The notes under the pieces: generated by a model
What the model saw: only the letters and a program-made list of their open reading frames with translations
What the model was told of the DNA's origin: nothing
Database searches by the model: none
Assembly: GCF_016599855.1 (NCBI RefSeq)
Contig: NZ_CP067041.1
Span: 744,001 to 808,000 of the forward strand
Source of the DNA: Bradyrhizobium diazoefficiens
Lineage (GTDB): Bacteria > Pseudomonadota > Alphaproteobacteria > Rhizobiales > Xanthobacteraceae
Length of the DNA: 64,000 nt
Direction of reading: 5' to 3'
Shown here: one piece after another, positions 36,195 to 45,238 of the stretch
Layout of the letters: the number at the start of each line of letters is the position of its first letter
How positions within the stretch are numbered: the first letter of the stretch is position 1
Made by a program: the position numbers and the translations under genes

Positions 36195-37067
36195 TTACGC
36201 CTCGGTGGAGTTCTGTGCAGCCTCGAACACATCGCGTGCGGACGTCGTACCCGCTACGTGCTCCGTACCCTCGACGCCAAGGTCCATCCATCCTACATTC
36301 ACGGCCTCGAACATTTCTTCGGCGGGTCCGGTGCGGCCCTTCGGGATGCCGAATTGCTCGAACGCTTTCGCCCACCCTGCACGCGGGACTGCAAAGGCTT
36401 TCACGTCGAGATTCAGCACTTCACCCAATTGCTCCGCAACTTCATCCGCGGTGACCATCGAGCCAAGCTCGACGATGCGCTGCCCTGACCACGCTGGCCC
36501 GGTCAAAAGGGTTGCGACCTCCGCGCCGATGTCGTTCGTCGCGACCATCGTCGATTTCCGGTTGGTCGGATTGTAGTAGACCGGTAGCGTTCCGCCCTGG
36601 GCGACCTGCAAGCCATAGAGGAAGTTTTCGAAGAAGCCGCCTGCTCGCACAAATGCGACTGGCGATGTAACGTCGCGAAAACCTTGCTCCAGGAGGGACA
36701 ATGCCGTGATCATCCCGATCCCGCTGGTTCTGTTCGCACCCATCGGCGAAAGCGCAACCACTCGCGGCGGCGCCGCCTTGCTGAGCGCCGCGACATAGTT
36801 CGCAATCACGACCTTGGCTTCCTTGTAGTCGGGCGAGGGAGCCCAGACGGCCGGCAACATGACAAACGCGCCTTCGACGCCTTTGAGCGCCCGCTCGATG
36901 GCTGCCGAATCATTCCAATCACCGTCAACCAGTTCCACGCCTCGGTTCACCCAGCTTGACGCCTTCTCGCGATTGCGGACCAGCGCGCGTACTTCCTTGC
37001 CGCGCTTCAACAGATGTTCTGCCGTTGCGCCGCCCACTCTTCCCGTGATTCCCATTACTAAAAACAT
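36195..37067 (-). CDS. NmrA-like NAD(P)-binding protein
   Basis: 290 residues with an AGGAGAG ribosome site. The Rossmann motif is MFLVMGITGRVGGATAEHLL, with later VRALVRNREKASSWVNRGVE and VVALSPMGANRTSG. It belongs to the atypical short-chain dehydrogenase group that includes NmrA and quinone reductase-like proteins; the usual catalytic Tyr-Lys pair is not evident, so it may be a redox sensor or reductase. It follows the DoxX-like gene by 45 bp on the same strand. Confidence 0.85.
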   Translation of the reverse strand: MFLVMGITGRVGGATAEHLLKRGKEVRALVRNREKASSWVNRGVELVDGDWNDSAAIERALKGVEGAFVMLPAVWAPSPDYKEAKVVIANYVAALSKAAPPRVVALSPMGANRTSGIGMITALSLLEQGFRDVTSPVAFVRAGGFFENFLYGLQVAQGGTLPVYYNPTNRKSTMVATNDIGAEVATLLTGPAWSGQRIVELGSMVTADEVAEQLGEVLNLDVKAFAVPRAGWAKAFEQFGIPKGRTGPAEEMFEAVNVGWMDLGVEGTEHVAGTTSARDVFEAAQNSTEA

Positions 37068-37112
37068 GTGTTCTCTCCTGATCTTGAGGGACAGAGCACT
37101 GCCCCTGTTGGT

Positions 37113-37535
37113 TCAACGGATGAGCGGTAGAATGGCCCGGATACGGGAATCGCGCGCGTAGAGGCCGCCCCATGTCATCGCACCCAGAAGCAGGGAAATG
37201 ATTTCCGGCGGCGACCCCAACTCGCCGATGCGAACATGAGCGCAGATGGCACCTCCCAGAAAGCCCGTCACCAGGATCGCGCCGAGGACGGTGGTGGCCG
37301 GGATAGCGTAAAGGATGGCGCAGGCGAGGACGATCGGACCCACGACGCGGGTCGCCTCCATCGCGAACCCGGTTTCCTGCAACATGCTCGCGATCTGCGC
37401 TGGCGCGAACAGCTGAATAGTCCCATCCACCATCAGAGCGATGACGACAAACGCGCACATCAACCGACCGGCCCACAGGGCGCGATGCAAGGTCACAGTT
37501 TCAGGCACCTGATGTAGATTCATAGCTTCGGACAC
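37113..37535 (-). CDS. DoxX-like membrane protein
   Basis: 140 residues from GTG 37535, with a GGAGAAC ribosome site. Four hydrophobic segments, with TRVVGPIVLACAILYAIPAT and TVLGAILVTGFLGGAICAHV matching DoxX-like families. These small inner-membrane proteins are often next to redox enzymes. It is first in a unit with the NmrA-like gene. Immediately upstream lies only the tail of a LysR regulator. Confidence 0.82.
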   Translation of the reverse strand: MSEAMNLHQVPETVTLHRALWAGRLMCAFVVIALMVDGTIQLFAPAQIASMLQETGFAMEATRVVGPIVLACAILYAIPATTVLGAILVTGFLGGAICAHVRIGELGSPPEIISLLLGAMTWGGLYARDSRIRAILPLIR

Positions 37536-37604
37536 TTGTTGTTCTCCGATGGGGTCCCAACATTTCGAAGCTTATTGTGTCTCTTTGGGGTGATAAGCCT
37601 GGGT

Positions 37605-38099
37605 AAATTGAACTGTGTATTGCGGCTTGGACCAATAGGGGACGAGACGCTGATTGCCCGTCCACTGGGCCTGTTGCGCATGGTCAACGCTGCCAGTCCC
37701 GCCTATCTGGCGCGCTATGGCATCCCTCGATCGCTGGAAGATCTCCAGCGTCAGGAACATCGGACAATTCATTTTTCGACGATGCTGGGCGCAAGACCTT
37801 ATGGATGGGAATATCCGGCCGGCGACAGCTATGCGACGCTTCAGTTGCCGGGTGCGCTACACGTCAACAGCGCGCAGACCTACGAAGCCGCCGCTCTCGC
37901 CGGCCTTGGCCTGATTCAGGCGCCACTCTTGGGGATTGGCCGATACATAGAAAGCGGAGCGCTTGTGGAGATCATACCCGATTTTCGTCGCCGGGCGCTC
38001 GCCGTGTCCCTCGTCGTAGCACATCGGAGCAATCTGTCGCGCCGAGTCCGCGCATTCATGAAATGGATCGAAGGTGTGCTGACGCCGTATCTGGAATAG
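37605..38099 (+). pseudogene. LysR-family regulator, C-terminal remnant
   Basis: The frame reads CVLRLGPIGDETLIARPLGL and continues to QTYEAAALAGLGLIQAPLLG, then VVAHRSNLSRRVRAFMKWIE, the second half of a LysR substrate-binding domain. The N-terminal helix-turn-helix and about 140-150 residues are missing. The frame is open to TTG 37536 but the added residues have no LysR character. Since such regulators are often divergent from DoxX/NmrA-type genes, a deletion of the intergenic region and the regulator 5' half is likely. Confidence 0.82.
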
Positions 38100-38335
38100 C
38101 GAGACGAACAGCTTCGTCCGGCCCTTCGAAATCGACATTGATGTTTTGGTGTGGGTGCGCAACCGCCACCTTCGCGGCAGAGAGAAGCCGGTCCAAGCGC
38201 ATTTGTTTTTTCTGGGGAGCGCTGTTCTTTCCTCTGTTTCCTGCTCAATGGTTCGTCTTGGGACTGTTGCCAAGAAAGTAAGGCCGCCTTTGAGCCTGCA
38301 TTGGTGCCCGGCCGTGTTGACGAAGCCGTGACGCT

Positions 38336-39019
38336 TCAGGCGTAGGCAACCCAGCCGCGGAAGGTGAAGCCGGTATAGAATAGCGTTGGATCGGAGAAGC
38401 CAGCCTCGCGGAGAATCGCTTCATCCTGCGCGGGAGCGAGAATCTCGATATGGTTGGTGACGGCGTCCCGCGCGGCAGCCGCCTTGTCGGGCTCGACGCC
38501 GGAGGCGGCCAGGAACGCGGAGTACCGCGACAGCCACAGCGGGCGCTCGTGTTTGCCATTGGGCGCGCTCAAATGGGCGGCCACGAAGGGCGCGCGCGGC
38601 TTCAGGCGGCGCCGGATTTCCGAGGCGATGCGACGCCGTTCCGCGGCATCGACGAAGTGCAGGGTCAACAGGCAGGTGGCGCCGTCGAACGGTCCTTCCG
38701 GCGCATCGTCGATATAGCCTTGATGAAGACGCGCGCGGGGCGCCGACGGTCCGAGGGTTTTCCTGGCGAGCCCCAGCATTGCTGCGGACGGGGCCACGCC
38801 GTCGAAGCTCCAGCCCTGATGCGCTTCTGCAAACGCCTTCAGCTCCAGCCCGCCGCCCGCGCCGAGGACGAGCACTTGCGCATTCTCGGGCGCCTGCTCG
38901 GCCAGGAGGATCGCCGCCATGGACAGCATTGCATTGTAGCCGGGAACGAAGCGGGGCGGACCTTCCGTGTATTTCGCCACGGCTTGCGGATCGGAGAACA
39001 TGGTTTGAATGTCGGTCAT
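38336..39019 (-). CDS. Class I SAM-dependent methyltransferase
   Basis: 227 residues from the ATG at 39019 (MTDIQTMFSDPQAVAKYTEG). Motif I is VLVLGAGGGLELKAF, a variant of E/DxGxGxG; the later acidic residue after WSFDGVAPS and the motif FDGATCLLTLHFV fit methyltransferase fold positions. The substrate is unknown. The longer frame to 39202 carries no recognisable homology. It stands alone between the LysR remnant and the radical SAM gene. Confidence 0.82.
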   Translation of the reverse strand: MTDIQTMFSDPQAVAKYTEGPPRFVPGYNAMLSMAAILLAEQAPENAQVLVLGAGGGLELKAFAEAHQGWSFDGVAPSAAMLGLARKTLGPSAPRARLHQGYIDDAPEGPFDGATCLLTLHFVDAAERRRIASEIRRRLKPRAPFVAAHLSAPNGKHERPLWLSRYSAFLAASGVEPDKAAAARDAVTNHIEILAPAQDEAILREAGFSDPTLFYTGFTFRGWVAYA

Positions 39020-39469
39020 GATGTTGCCTTGCCGAAAGAAGCCAGTCACGCGTGATGCGCGCTGATGTCGCGGATCTTGCGGGACCCCAGCCGCTTGCGC
39101 AGATCGTCGCCCAGCATGAACGGATGCGGTGGTGAGCTGCAGATTGGAAACCGGAATGTCAAATTGGCGATAAGGGCGCGACGTGTTGCTGCTGGAAAGC
39201 ACACCAGACGTTGCGGCTCATGACGCAGCGTGAGCGCATCGCCCCCATGCGCCCGACCAATAACATCATGCGCCTGTTTTGCCCGACGGGTCAAGCGATT
39301 TACGGTTTTTCGGAAAGATCGTGCTCAAGGGACAAATTCAGGCGCGGTGACGATTCATGCCGATCTCATTGCGCTTCAAGCTGTTGATTTCGCTGTCCCC
39401 GGCTACAGTGCATGGGGTTGTTTTCGTTTTTTGTTCCGAAGGCGTCAGGCGAGATTCGGCTCTCGCCCG
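39020..39469. other. Spacer without confident gene
   Basis: 450 bp between the methyltransferase start and the end of the YgiQ-like gene. A minus-strand frame at 39046-39294 (ending HPFMLGDDLRKRLGSRKI) lacks a recognised family and may be a gene remnant. No terminator with a T-run is apparent. Confidence 0.45.
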
Positions 39470-41491
39470 CTACTTCATCACCCGCAGGCCCTTGGTCGTG
39501 AACCGCTGCGTCTTGTCGCCGGGACGCACAGGCCGCCTGGTGCCGGCGGCCTTGCCGGTGCCGGGCGGCTGGTGCGCGGGCACGAGTTGGTGGGGCTGCG
39601 AACCGATCAGGTCGCGGCGGCCCATCTGGATCAAGGCTTCGCGCAGCACCGGCCAATTGTCGGGGTCGTGGTAGCGGAGGAACGCCTTATGCAGGCGGCG
39701 CTGGCGCAGGCCCTTGATCGCCTCGACCTTGTCGCTGCCGCCGCGGCGCACGCCGCGCAAGGGATTGACGCCGGTATGGTACATCGCGGTGGCGGTCGCC
39801 ATCGGCGAGGGCAGGAAGGTCTGCACCTGGTCGGCGCGATAGCGGTTCTTCTTCAGCCACAGCGCGAGGTTCATCATGTCCTCGTCGGTCGTGCCCGGAT
39901 GCGCCGCGATGAAGTAGGGGATCAGGTAATATTTCTTGCCGGCCTGCTCGGCGGCTTCATCGAACATCCGCTTGAACTTGTCATAGGCGCCGATGCCCGG
40001 TTTCATCATCTTGTCGAGCGGGCCGCGCTCGGTGTGCTCGGGCGCGATCTTGAGGTAACCGCCGACGTGATGGGTGACGAGCTCCTTGATGTATTCGGGG
40101 CTCTCGACCGCGAGGTCGTAGCGCACGCCTGAGGCGACCATCACCTTCTTGATGCCCTTGGTCTCGCGCACCTTGCGATAGAGCCGGATCAGATCGTCAT
40201 GCGAGGTGTTGAGGTTCGGGCAGATCTCGGGGAAGACGCAGGACGGCCGGCGGCATGCCGCCTCGACCTTCGGGTCCTTGCACGCCATCCGGTACATGTT
40301 GGCGGTGGGGCCGCCGATGTCGGAGATCACGCCGGTGAAGCCCGGCGTCTTGTCGCGGATCTTTTCGATCTCGCGCAGGACCGAGCCTTCCGAGCGGTTC
40401 TGGATGATGCGGCCCTCGTGCTCGGTGATCGAACAGAAGGTGCAGCCGCCAAAGCAGCCGCGCATGATCGTCACCGAGAACTTGATCATGTCCCAGGCAG
40501 GGATCTTGGCATCGCCATAGGACGGATGTGGCGCGCGGGCGTAGGGCAAATCGTAGACCGCGTCCATCTCCTCGCTGGTGAGCGGGATCGGCGGCGGGTT
40601 GAGCCAGAGATCGCGGTCGCCGTGCCGCTGCACCAGCGGCCGCGCATTGCCGGGATTGCTCTCCCGATGCAGCACGCGTGACGCGCGCGCATACGCTTCC
40701 TTGTCCTGCTCGACCTGCTCCAGCGCCGGCAGCCGGATCACGATCGCGCCTTTCTGGCGCGTTGCGCCTTCGTCCGCGGAATCGAGATCATCAGCGTGCA
40801 GCTCGGCATAGTCTTCCGGCACACGGCGGAACAGCGCGACGCCCCTGATGTCGTCGAGCTCGCGCGGCGCTTCGCCGGCAGCAAGGCGCTGCGCCACCTC
40901 GACGACGGCGCGCTCGGCATTGCCATAGAGCAAGAGGTCGGCCTTGGCGTCGGCCAGCACCGAGCGGCGCACCTTGTCGGACCAGTAATCGTAATGCGCG
41001 ATCCGGCGCAGCGAGGCCTCGATGCCGCCGAGCACGATCGGCACGTCCTTGAACGCCTCGCGGCAGCGCTGCGCATAAACGATGGTGCAGCGGTCTGGCC
41101 GCTTGCCGCCTTCGCCGCCGGCCGTATAGGCGTCGTCATGGCGCAGCCGCCGGTCCGCGGTGTAGCGGTTCACCATGGAGTCCATGTTGCCGCCGGTGAC
41201 GCCGAAGAATACCTTTGGCTTGCCGAGTGCCTTGAACGGCTCGGCCGATTGCCAGTCGGGCTGGGCGATGATGCCGACCCGAAAGCCCTGCGCCTCGAGC
41301 AGCCGGCCGATGATGGCCATGCCGAAACTTGGATGGTCGACATAGGCATCGCCGGTCACCAGCACGATGTCGCAGGCATCCCAGCCGAGTGCGTCCATCT
41401 CGGCGCGGCTCATGGGAAGGAATGGCGCCGGCTGGCGCGGGCGCGCGTTCGCCATCAGGGGCTTTTCGGCGGTGATGATCTGGGTGTTCAT
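39470..41491 (-). CDS. YgiQ/UPF0313-family radical SAM protein
   Basis: 673 residues from the ATG at 41491. An N-terminal region unique to the family ([40 protein letters not shown]) is followed by the radical SAM cluster motif C346-x3-C350-x2-C353 in [18 protein letters not shown] and a TIM-barrel core; the C-terminus is basic and Pro-rich. It would hold a [4Fe-4S] cluster and split S-adenosylmethionine; the reaction of this group is not known. An upstream frame to 41581 has no homology. The gene is complete. Confidence 0.92.
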   Translation of the reverse strand: MNTQIITAEKPLMANARPRQPAPFLPMSRAEMDALGWDACDIVLVTGDAYVDHPSFGMAIIGRLLEAQGFRVGIIAQPDWQSAEPFKALGKPKVFFGVTGGNMDSMVNRYTADRRLRHDDAYTAGGEGGKRPDRCTIVYAQRCREAFKDVPIVLGGIEASLRRIAHYDYWSDKVRRSVLADAKADLLLYGNAERAVVEVAQRLAAGEAPRELDDIRGVALFRRVPEDYAELHADDLDSADEGATRQKGAIVIRLPALEQVEQDKEAYARASRVLHRESNPGNARPLVQRHGDRDLWLNPPPIPLTSEEMDAVYDLPYARAPHPSYGDAKIPAWDMIKFSVTIMRGCFGGCTFCSITEHEGRIIQNRSEGSVLREIEKIRDKTPGFTGVISDIGGPTANMYRMACKDPKVEAACRRPSCVFPEICPNLNTSHDDLIRLYRKVRETKGIKKVMVASGVRYDLAVESPEYIKELVTHHVGGYLKIAPEHTERGPLDKMMKPGIGAYDKFKRMFDEAAEQAGKKYYLIPYFIAAHPGTTDEDMMNLALWLKKNRYRADQVQTFLPSPMATATAMYHTGVNPLRGVRRGGSDKVEAIKGLRQRRLHKAFLRYHDPDNWPVLREALIQMGRRDLIGSQPHQLVPAHQPPGTGKAAGTRRPVRPGDKTQRFTTKGLRVMK

Positions 41492-41730
41492 GGCGCCTAC
41501 GCATAGGGCTCCGCGGCTACGAATACAACCGACGGGCAGGGGAAAGATTGCGGTACGGCAGTGTAACTGGCCCGGGAACATTTGAAGGCGTTTTGGATGC
41601 CTCGCGCTTCATCGGCAGGAACCATCCGCCGTCGCGGACATTCTGATGAGGGGTTTGCGACGGGCCCTGCTCGCGCGCGCGTCCGGGGCCTGCTACGGCC
41701 CCGCCGTTCGCCTCTGGCGATGGGGGAGCT

Positions 41731-41895
41731 GTGAGTACGGTCATTGAGAATTTGCTGCTGCGGAAGCAGAAGCTCGTGGAACAGCTCGAGGCGGCGCAGT
41801 CGGTCGAGGAACGCGACAAGATCGAGCGTCAGCTTGAACAGATCAACACCGCTCTGGATTTTCTCGACCGGCCAGGATCAAGAGACGCGCGCTAG
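41731..41895 (+). CDS. 54-residue coiled-coil protein
   Basis: GTG start at 41731 after a ggggag site. The product, VSTVIENLLLRKQKLVEQLE and VEERDKIERQLEQINTALDF, is one long charged amphipathic helix with heptad leucines, so it probably forms a coiled coil. It ends 6 bp from the convergent GntR gene. Coding is supported by the ribosome site and heptad pattern; the function is unknown. Confidence 0.65.
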   Translation: MSTVIENLLLRKQKLVEQLEAAQSVEERDKIERQLEQINTALDFLDRPGSRDAR

Positions 41896-41901
41896 AACCG
41901 C

Positions 41902-42567
41902 TCAGTCCACCTTCAGCGCTTTGGCGTAGACCACGCCGGAATTGGTGATGTGCGTGGTCATCAGCTTCTCGAATGCCGTGAACTCGCCCCGGGCGAACAG
42001 ATCGAGCAGCTTGCGATGCTCGTCGAATGACGAGCGGGTCCGCACGTCGATCGGCGAGGTCAGGTTGGTGCGGAGCGCCGCGACGCGGCCGGAGACGAGC
42101 TGGTAGGACTCAGCGAGGTAATTGTTGCCGCAATGGGTGAACAGCGCCTCGTGAAAGGCGGCGTCGGCGCGGCCATAGGCGATGTTGTCTTTGGCCTCGA
42201 CCGCCGGCTCCATCGCCGCAATCGCCTCGCTCATCGTCGCCATTGCGCCGTCACGATCATGGCGGCAGGCGAGCTCTGCGGCCTTGGGCTCGAGCGCGAT
42301 GCGAAAGGTGCAGAGCGCATTGATGTCGTCGGCGCTCGGCGTGAACACGAAGCTGCCGACCTGCGGCCTGATCACCACGAGCCCCTGCGCCTGCAACTGG
42401 CCCATCGCCTCGCGCACCGGCGTGCGGCTGACGCCGAAGGAGTTCGCCACCATCTCCTCGGAGATGGCGGCACCGAGCGCAAACTCGCCGTCGATGATGG
42501 CCTGGCGCAGCCGCAGCACCACACGCTGCGACAGTGATTTCGGTGCATCGAGCTTGAGCGATCGCAT
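41902..42567 (-). CDS. GntR-family regulator (FCD/FadR type)
   Basis: 221 residues from the ATG at 42567 (MRSLKLDAPKSLSQRVVLRL). N-terminal winged helix: GAAISEEMVANSFGVSRTPVREAMGQLQAQGLV. The C-terminal FCD domain has FRIALEPKAAELACRH and AFHEALFTHCGN, where the histidines and an acidic residue usually bind a metal and a carboxylate ligand. It follows the FAD-dehydrogenase gene by 8 bp and probably controls it and the divergent DapA-like gene. Confidence 0.9.
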   Translation of the reverse strand: MRSLKLDAPKSLSQRVVLRLRQAIIDGEFALGAAISEEMVANSFGVSRTPVREAMGQLQAQGLVVIRPQVGSFVFTPSADDINALCTFRIALEPKAAELACRHDRDGAMATMSEAIAAMEPAVEAKDNIAYGRADAAFHEALFTHCGNNYLAESYQLVSGRVAALRTNLTSPIDVRTRSSFDEHRKLLDLFARGEFTAFEKLMTTHITNSGVVYAKALKVD

Positions 42568-42575
42568 CGGCGCGC

Positions 42576-43988
42576 TCAGATCACCTTGCCCGGATTGAGC
42601 AGATGATCGGGATCGAGCGCGGCCTTCAGCGTTCGCATCAGGGCGATCTCGGCCTCGCTGCGGGCATGGCCCAGCCACCTCTTCTTCAGCGTGCCGATGC
42701 CGTGCTCGGCGGAAACGCTGCCGCCCATCTCACGGACGAGGCCGTAGATGATCGCGTCCATCTCCTCCTTGGGCTGCTTCTCGACGGGAAGGCCCATGAC
42801 CCAGGAGACCAGGTGCAGATTGCCGTCGCCGATATGGCCGTAATAAACGCTCTCGCAGCCCTTGATGCCCGCGGCCAAGGCCGCCTTGCAGCGCGCGGCG
42901 AACTCATCCATCCGCGCCACCGCAAGTCCGATGTCGTAGGATATGTGCGGTCCCAGCACCTGGCCGAACTCGGCGCAGATATCGCGCACGCGCCAGAACG
43001 CTTGCGTCTGCGCGAGTGATTGCGCCACGGCGGCATCGGCCAGCAGCCCGCGCTCCATCAATTCTTCGAGCCAGGCCTGGAAGCGCGGTGCATCCACGCT
43101 CTCGTCGGTGCCCTGTGCCTCGACCAGCACGTAGAGGCCGTGATCGGCGGCGACCGGCGGCTTGACGCCGGCGCGCGTCGTGATCACGTCCCAATAGTCC
43201 GGCCACATCACTTCGAATGCCGACAGGAGTGGGCCGAGCCCGGATCGCGCGGCATCCAGCAGCGCGATCACCGCAGCATAATCCTTCAGCGTGCACAGCG
43301 CGGCCATGGTCGAGCGCGGCTTTGGAAACAGCCGCAGCACCACGCGCGTGATGATGCCGAGCGTGCCTTCCGAGCCGATGAAAAGATGCTTCAGGTCATA
43401 GCCGGCATTGTTCTTCATCAGCTTGTTGAGGCTGCTGATGATGGTGCCGTCCGGCAGCACGACTTCCAGACCGAGCACCAGCTCGCGCGTCATGCCGTAG
43501 CGGATCACGCGATTGCCGCCGGCATTGGTCGAGAGATTGCCGCCGATCGCACAGGAGCCGCGCGAACCGAGGTCGAGCGGAAAGAAGAAGCCGGCTTCAT
43601 CCGCGGCCTTCTGGATCGTCTCGAGCGGCGTGCCTGACCTCACCGTCATCGTCATCGATGCGCGGTCGATCTCCTCGATGCCGGTCATGCGCTCCAGCGA
43701 AATCGCGACCCAGCCGGCTTCGGGCGCGGCGCCGCGGCAGAGCCCCGTCAAGCCGCCCTGCGGCACGAACGGCAGGCGCGCGTGACGGCAGGTCGCAATC
43801 GAATCGGCAACGCCCTGCGCATCGAGCGGGCGGATCACCGCCAGCGGCGTTTGCGGCAGGCTCGCGCTCCAGTCGTTGCAATTGCGCGCGGGCACATCGC
43901 CGCCGGTCAGCACGGCCGCGGCACCGAGCTTGTCGCGCAACGCTGCGAGCAATGCGTCGGGATGTCCGACGGGCGTCGCCATGTCCAT
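42576..43988 (-). CDS. FAD-linked 2-hydroxyacid dehydrogenase (GlcD/D-lactate type)
   Basis: 470 residues. The PCMH-type FAD domain has PFVPQGGLTGLCRGAAP and LGSRGSCAIGGNLSTNAGGN, and KHLFIGSEGTLGIITRV; the C-terminal FAD-oxidase domain has YYGHIGDGNLHL and GGSVSAEHGIGTLKK with the conserved histidines. Such flavoenzymes oxidise D-lactate, glycolate, D-2-hydroxyglutarate or related acids. The start may be either M1 or M3 (MDMATPVGHPD). Being next to a DapA-like aldolase/dehydratase and a GntR regulator, it probably belongs to a catabolic route for a sugar acid or hydroxyacid. Confidence 0.9.
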   Translation of the reverse strand: MDMATPVGHPDALLAALRDKLGAAAVLTGGDVPARNCNDWSASLPQTPLAVIRPLDAQGVADSIATCRHARLPFVPQGGLTGLCRGAAPEAGWVAISLERMTGIEEIDRASMTMTVRSGTPLETIQKAADEAGFFFPLDLGSRGSCAIGGNLSTNAGGNRVIRYGMTRELVLGLEVVLPDGTIISSLNKLMKNNAGYDLKHLFIGSEGTLGIITRVVLRLFPKPRSTMAALCTLKDYAAVIALLDAARSGLGPLLSAFEVMWPDYWDVITTRAGVKPPVAADHGLYVLVEAQGTDESVDAPRFQAWLEELMERGLLADAAVAQSLAQTQAFWRVRDICAEFGQVLGPHISYDIGLAVARMDEFAARCKAALAAGIKGCESVYYGHIGDGNLHLVSWVMGLPVEKQPKEEMDAIIYGLVREMGGSVSAEHGIGTLKKRWLGHARSEAEIALMRTLKAALDPDHLLNPGKVI

Positions 43989-44055
43989 GTGAGGCCTCTC
44001 AGATCAAGCCGGGCTGCCTTGCAGTGGAGTCATCCAGCAGGGATTTGCGCCCATG

Positions 44056-44113
44056 TTGTATGTAAGGTACAAGACGAAAAGTAAAGGCAAAAAAGGGCTC
44101 CAATAGGTACCTA
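44056..44113. promoter_or_regulatory. Possible operators between the FAD-enzyme and DapA-like genes
   Basis: Two symmetric sites: ttgta (44056-44060) and tacaa (44068-44072) with a 7-nt spacer, and the perfect palindrome taggtaccta at 44104-44113. They lie in the AT-rich divergent region and are candidates for GntR-regulator binding. Symmetry is directly seen; binding is inferred. Confidence 0.5.
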
Positions 44114-44166
44114 AGATCGTTATGGATCAGGGGCTTATTCGGGAAGCCGCAACAACGGGTGGTGCT

Positions 44167-45051
44167 ATGACGGAGGCAATTCGCGGGTTCTGGGTGGCGT
44201 CGGCGACGCCGCTGGCGTCGGATGGCAGCGTGGATTCCACAAAGCTCGCGGCTCACGCCAAGCAGCTGTTCAGCAAAAGCGTCAATGGCGTCGTGCTGTT
44301 CGGCACCACCGGCGAGGGCACCTCGTTCAACGTCAGCGAACGCGTCGCGACCATCGAAGCCATCCTCAAGGCCGGCGTGCCGGCGGAGCGCATCGGCATC
44401 GGCGGCGGCTTTCCCGCCATCAGCGATGGCATCGCACTGACGCGCGCCGTGCTCGGCCTCGGCTTGCGCCATGTGCTGTATCTGCCGCCTTACTTCGACC
44501 GGAGTGTCACGCCCGCCGGCACCGAAGATGCGTTTGCTGCGATCATCGACGGCGTCGCCGACGACCGGCTGCGCGCCTATCTCTACCATATCCCGCAGAT
44601 ATCGGGCGTCGCGATCCCGACCGCCGTCGCCGCGAACTTGCGCAAGCGCTACGGCAAGGTGGTTGCCGGATTGAAAGACTCCAGCGGCGACTTCAAACAG
44701 TTCCAGGCATTCCGTATCGCGGCGCCCGAGCTCGCAATCACCGTCGGCAATGAAACCGACATTGCCCGCGCCATCGCCGGCGGCGGCGCCGGCACCATCT
44801 GCGGCATGGCTAACATCGCGCCCGAGCTGGTCAAGGCGATGATCGACGGCAAGGATGTCGAAGCGCGCATGCAGGCCGCGGTCGATGTCGTGGTGAAATC
44901 ACCGTCCTTCCTCACGACGTTGAAGGCCGTTCTCGCTGCGCAGACCGGTGATGCCGGCTGGTTGCGCGTGCGGCCGCCGCTACGTGCGTTGTCGGATGGT
45001 GCCGCGCTCAAGGCGAAGCTGGACGAACTGACCAGTCCGGCGATCGCCTGA
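44167..45051 (+). CDS. Dihydrodipicolinate synthase/N-acetylneuraminate lyase family protein
   Basis: 294 residues from the ATG at 44167 (MTEAIRGFWVASATPLASDG); an ATG at 44122 is an alternative. The family features are complete: GTTGEGTSF (46-54), Y140 and Schiff-base lysine K170 (VAGLKDSSGDF). It is a class I aldolase or dehydratase and not a clear DapA, since lysine synthesis genes lie elsewhere. With the adjacent FAD-dehydrogenase and GntR regulator it may act on a 2-oxo acid from sugar-acid breakdown (inference). Confidence 0.85.
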   Translation: MTEAIRGFWVASATPLASDGSVDSTKLAAHAKQLFSKSVNGVVLFGTTGEGTSFNVSERVATIEAILKAGVPAERIGIGGGFPAISDGIALTRAVLGLGLRHVLYLPPYFDRSVTPAGTEDAFAAIIDGVADDRLRAYLYHIPQISGVAIPTAVAANLRKRYGKVVAGLKDSSGDFKQFQAFRIAAPELAITVGNETDIARAIAGGGAGTICGMANIAPELVKAMIDGKDVEARMQAAVDVVVKSPSFLTTLKAVLAAQTGDAGWLRVRPPLRALSDGAALKAKLDELTSPAIA

Positions 45052-45128
45052 GATCGCAGCAATGCTGCGACATGTTGCCGCGAACTCGCGCGTAGCGTGT
45101 CGCGATTGCCATTCAAGGCTCATCTAAG

Positions 45129-45143
45129 TCTAGAACGATTCAA
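45129..45143. promoter_or_regulatory. Putative iron-control (Irr/ICE-like) box
   Basis: tctagaacgattcaa resembles the ICE-type consensus (TTTAGAA-N3-TTCTAAA-like) of Bradyrhizobium Irr targets, with 2-3 mismatches; a second tagagctattcaa half-site follows directly. It is about 100 bp upstream of the TonB receptor start, a typical iron-regulated gene. Confidence 0.5.
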
Positions 45144-45238
45144 TACTAGAGCTATTCAAGTCCACGTACGGTTCTCTTCTTTCCCAGCCGCTGCTAGATG
45201 CGCCAGCTTCAATGCTGTGACTTGGAAGTGAATCGAAA

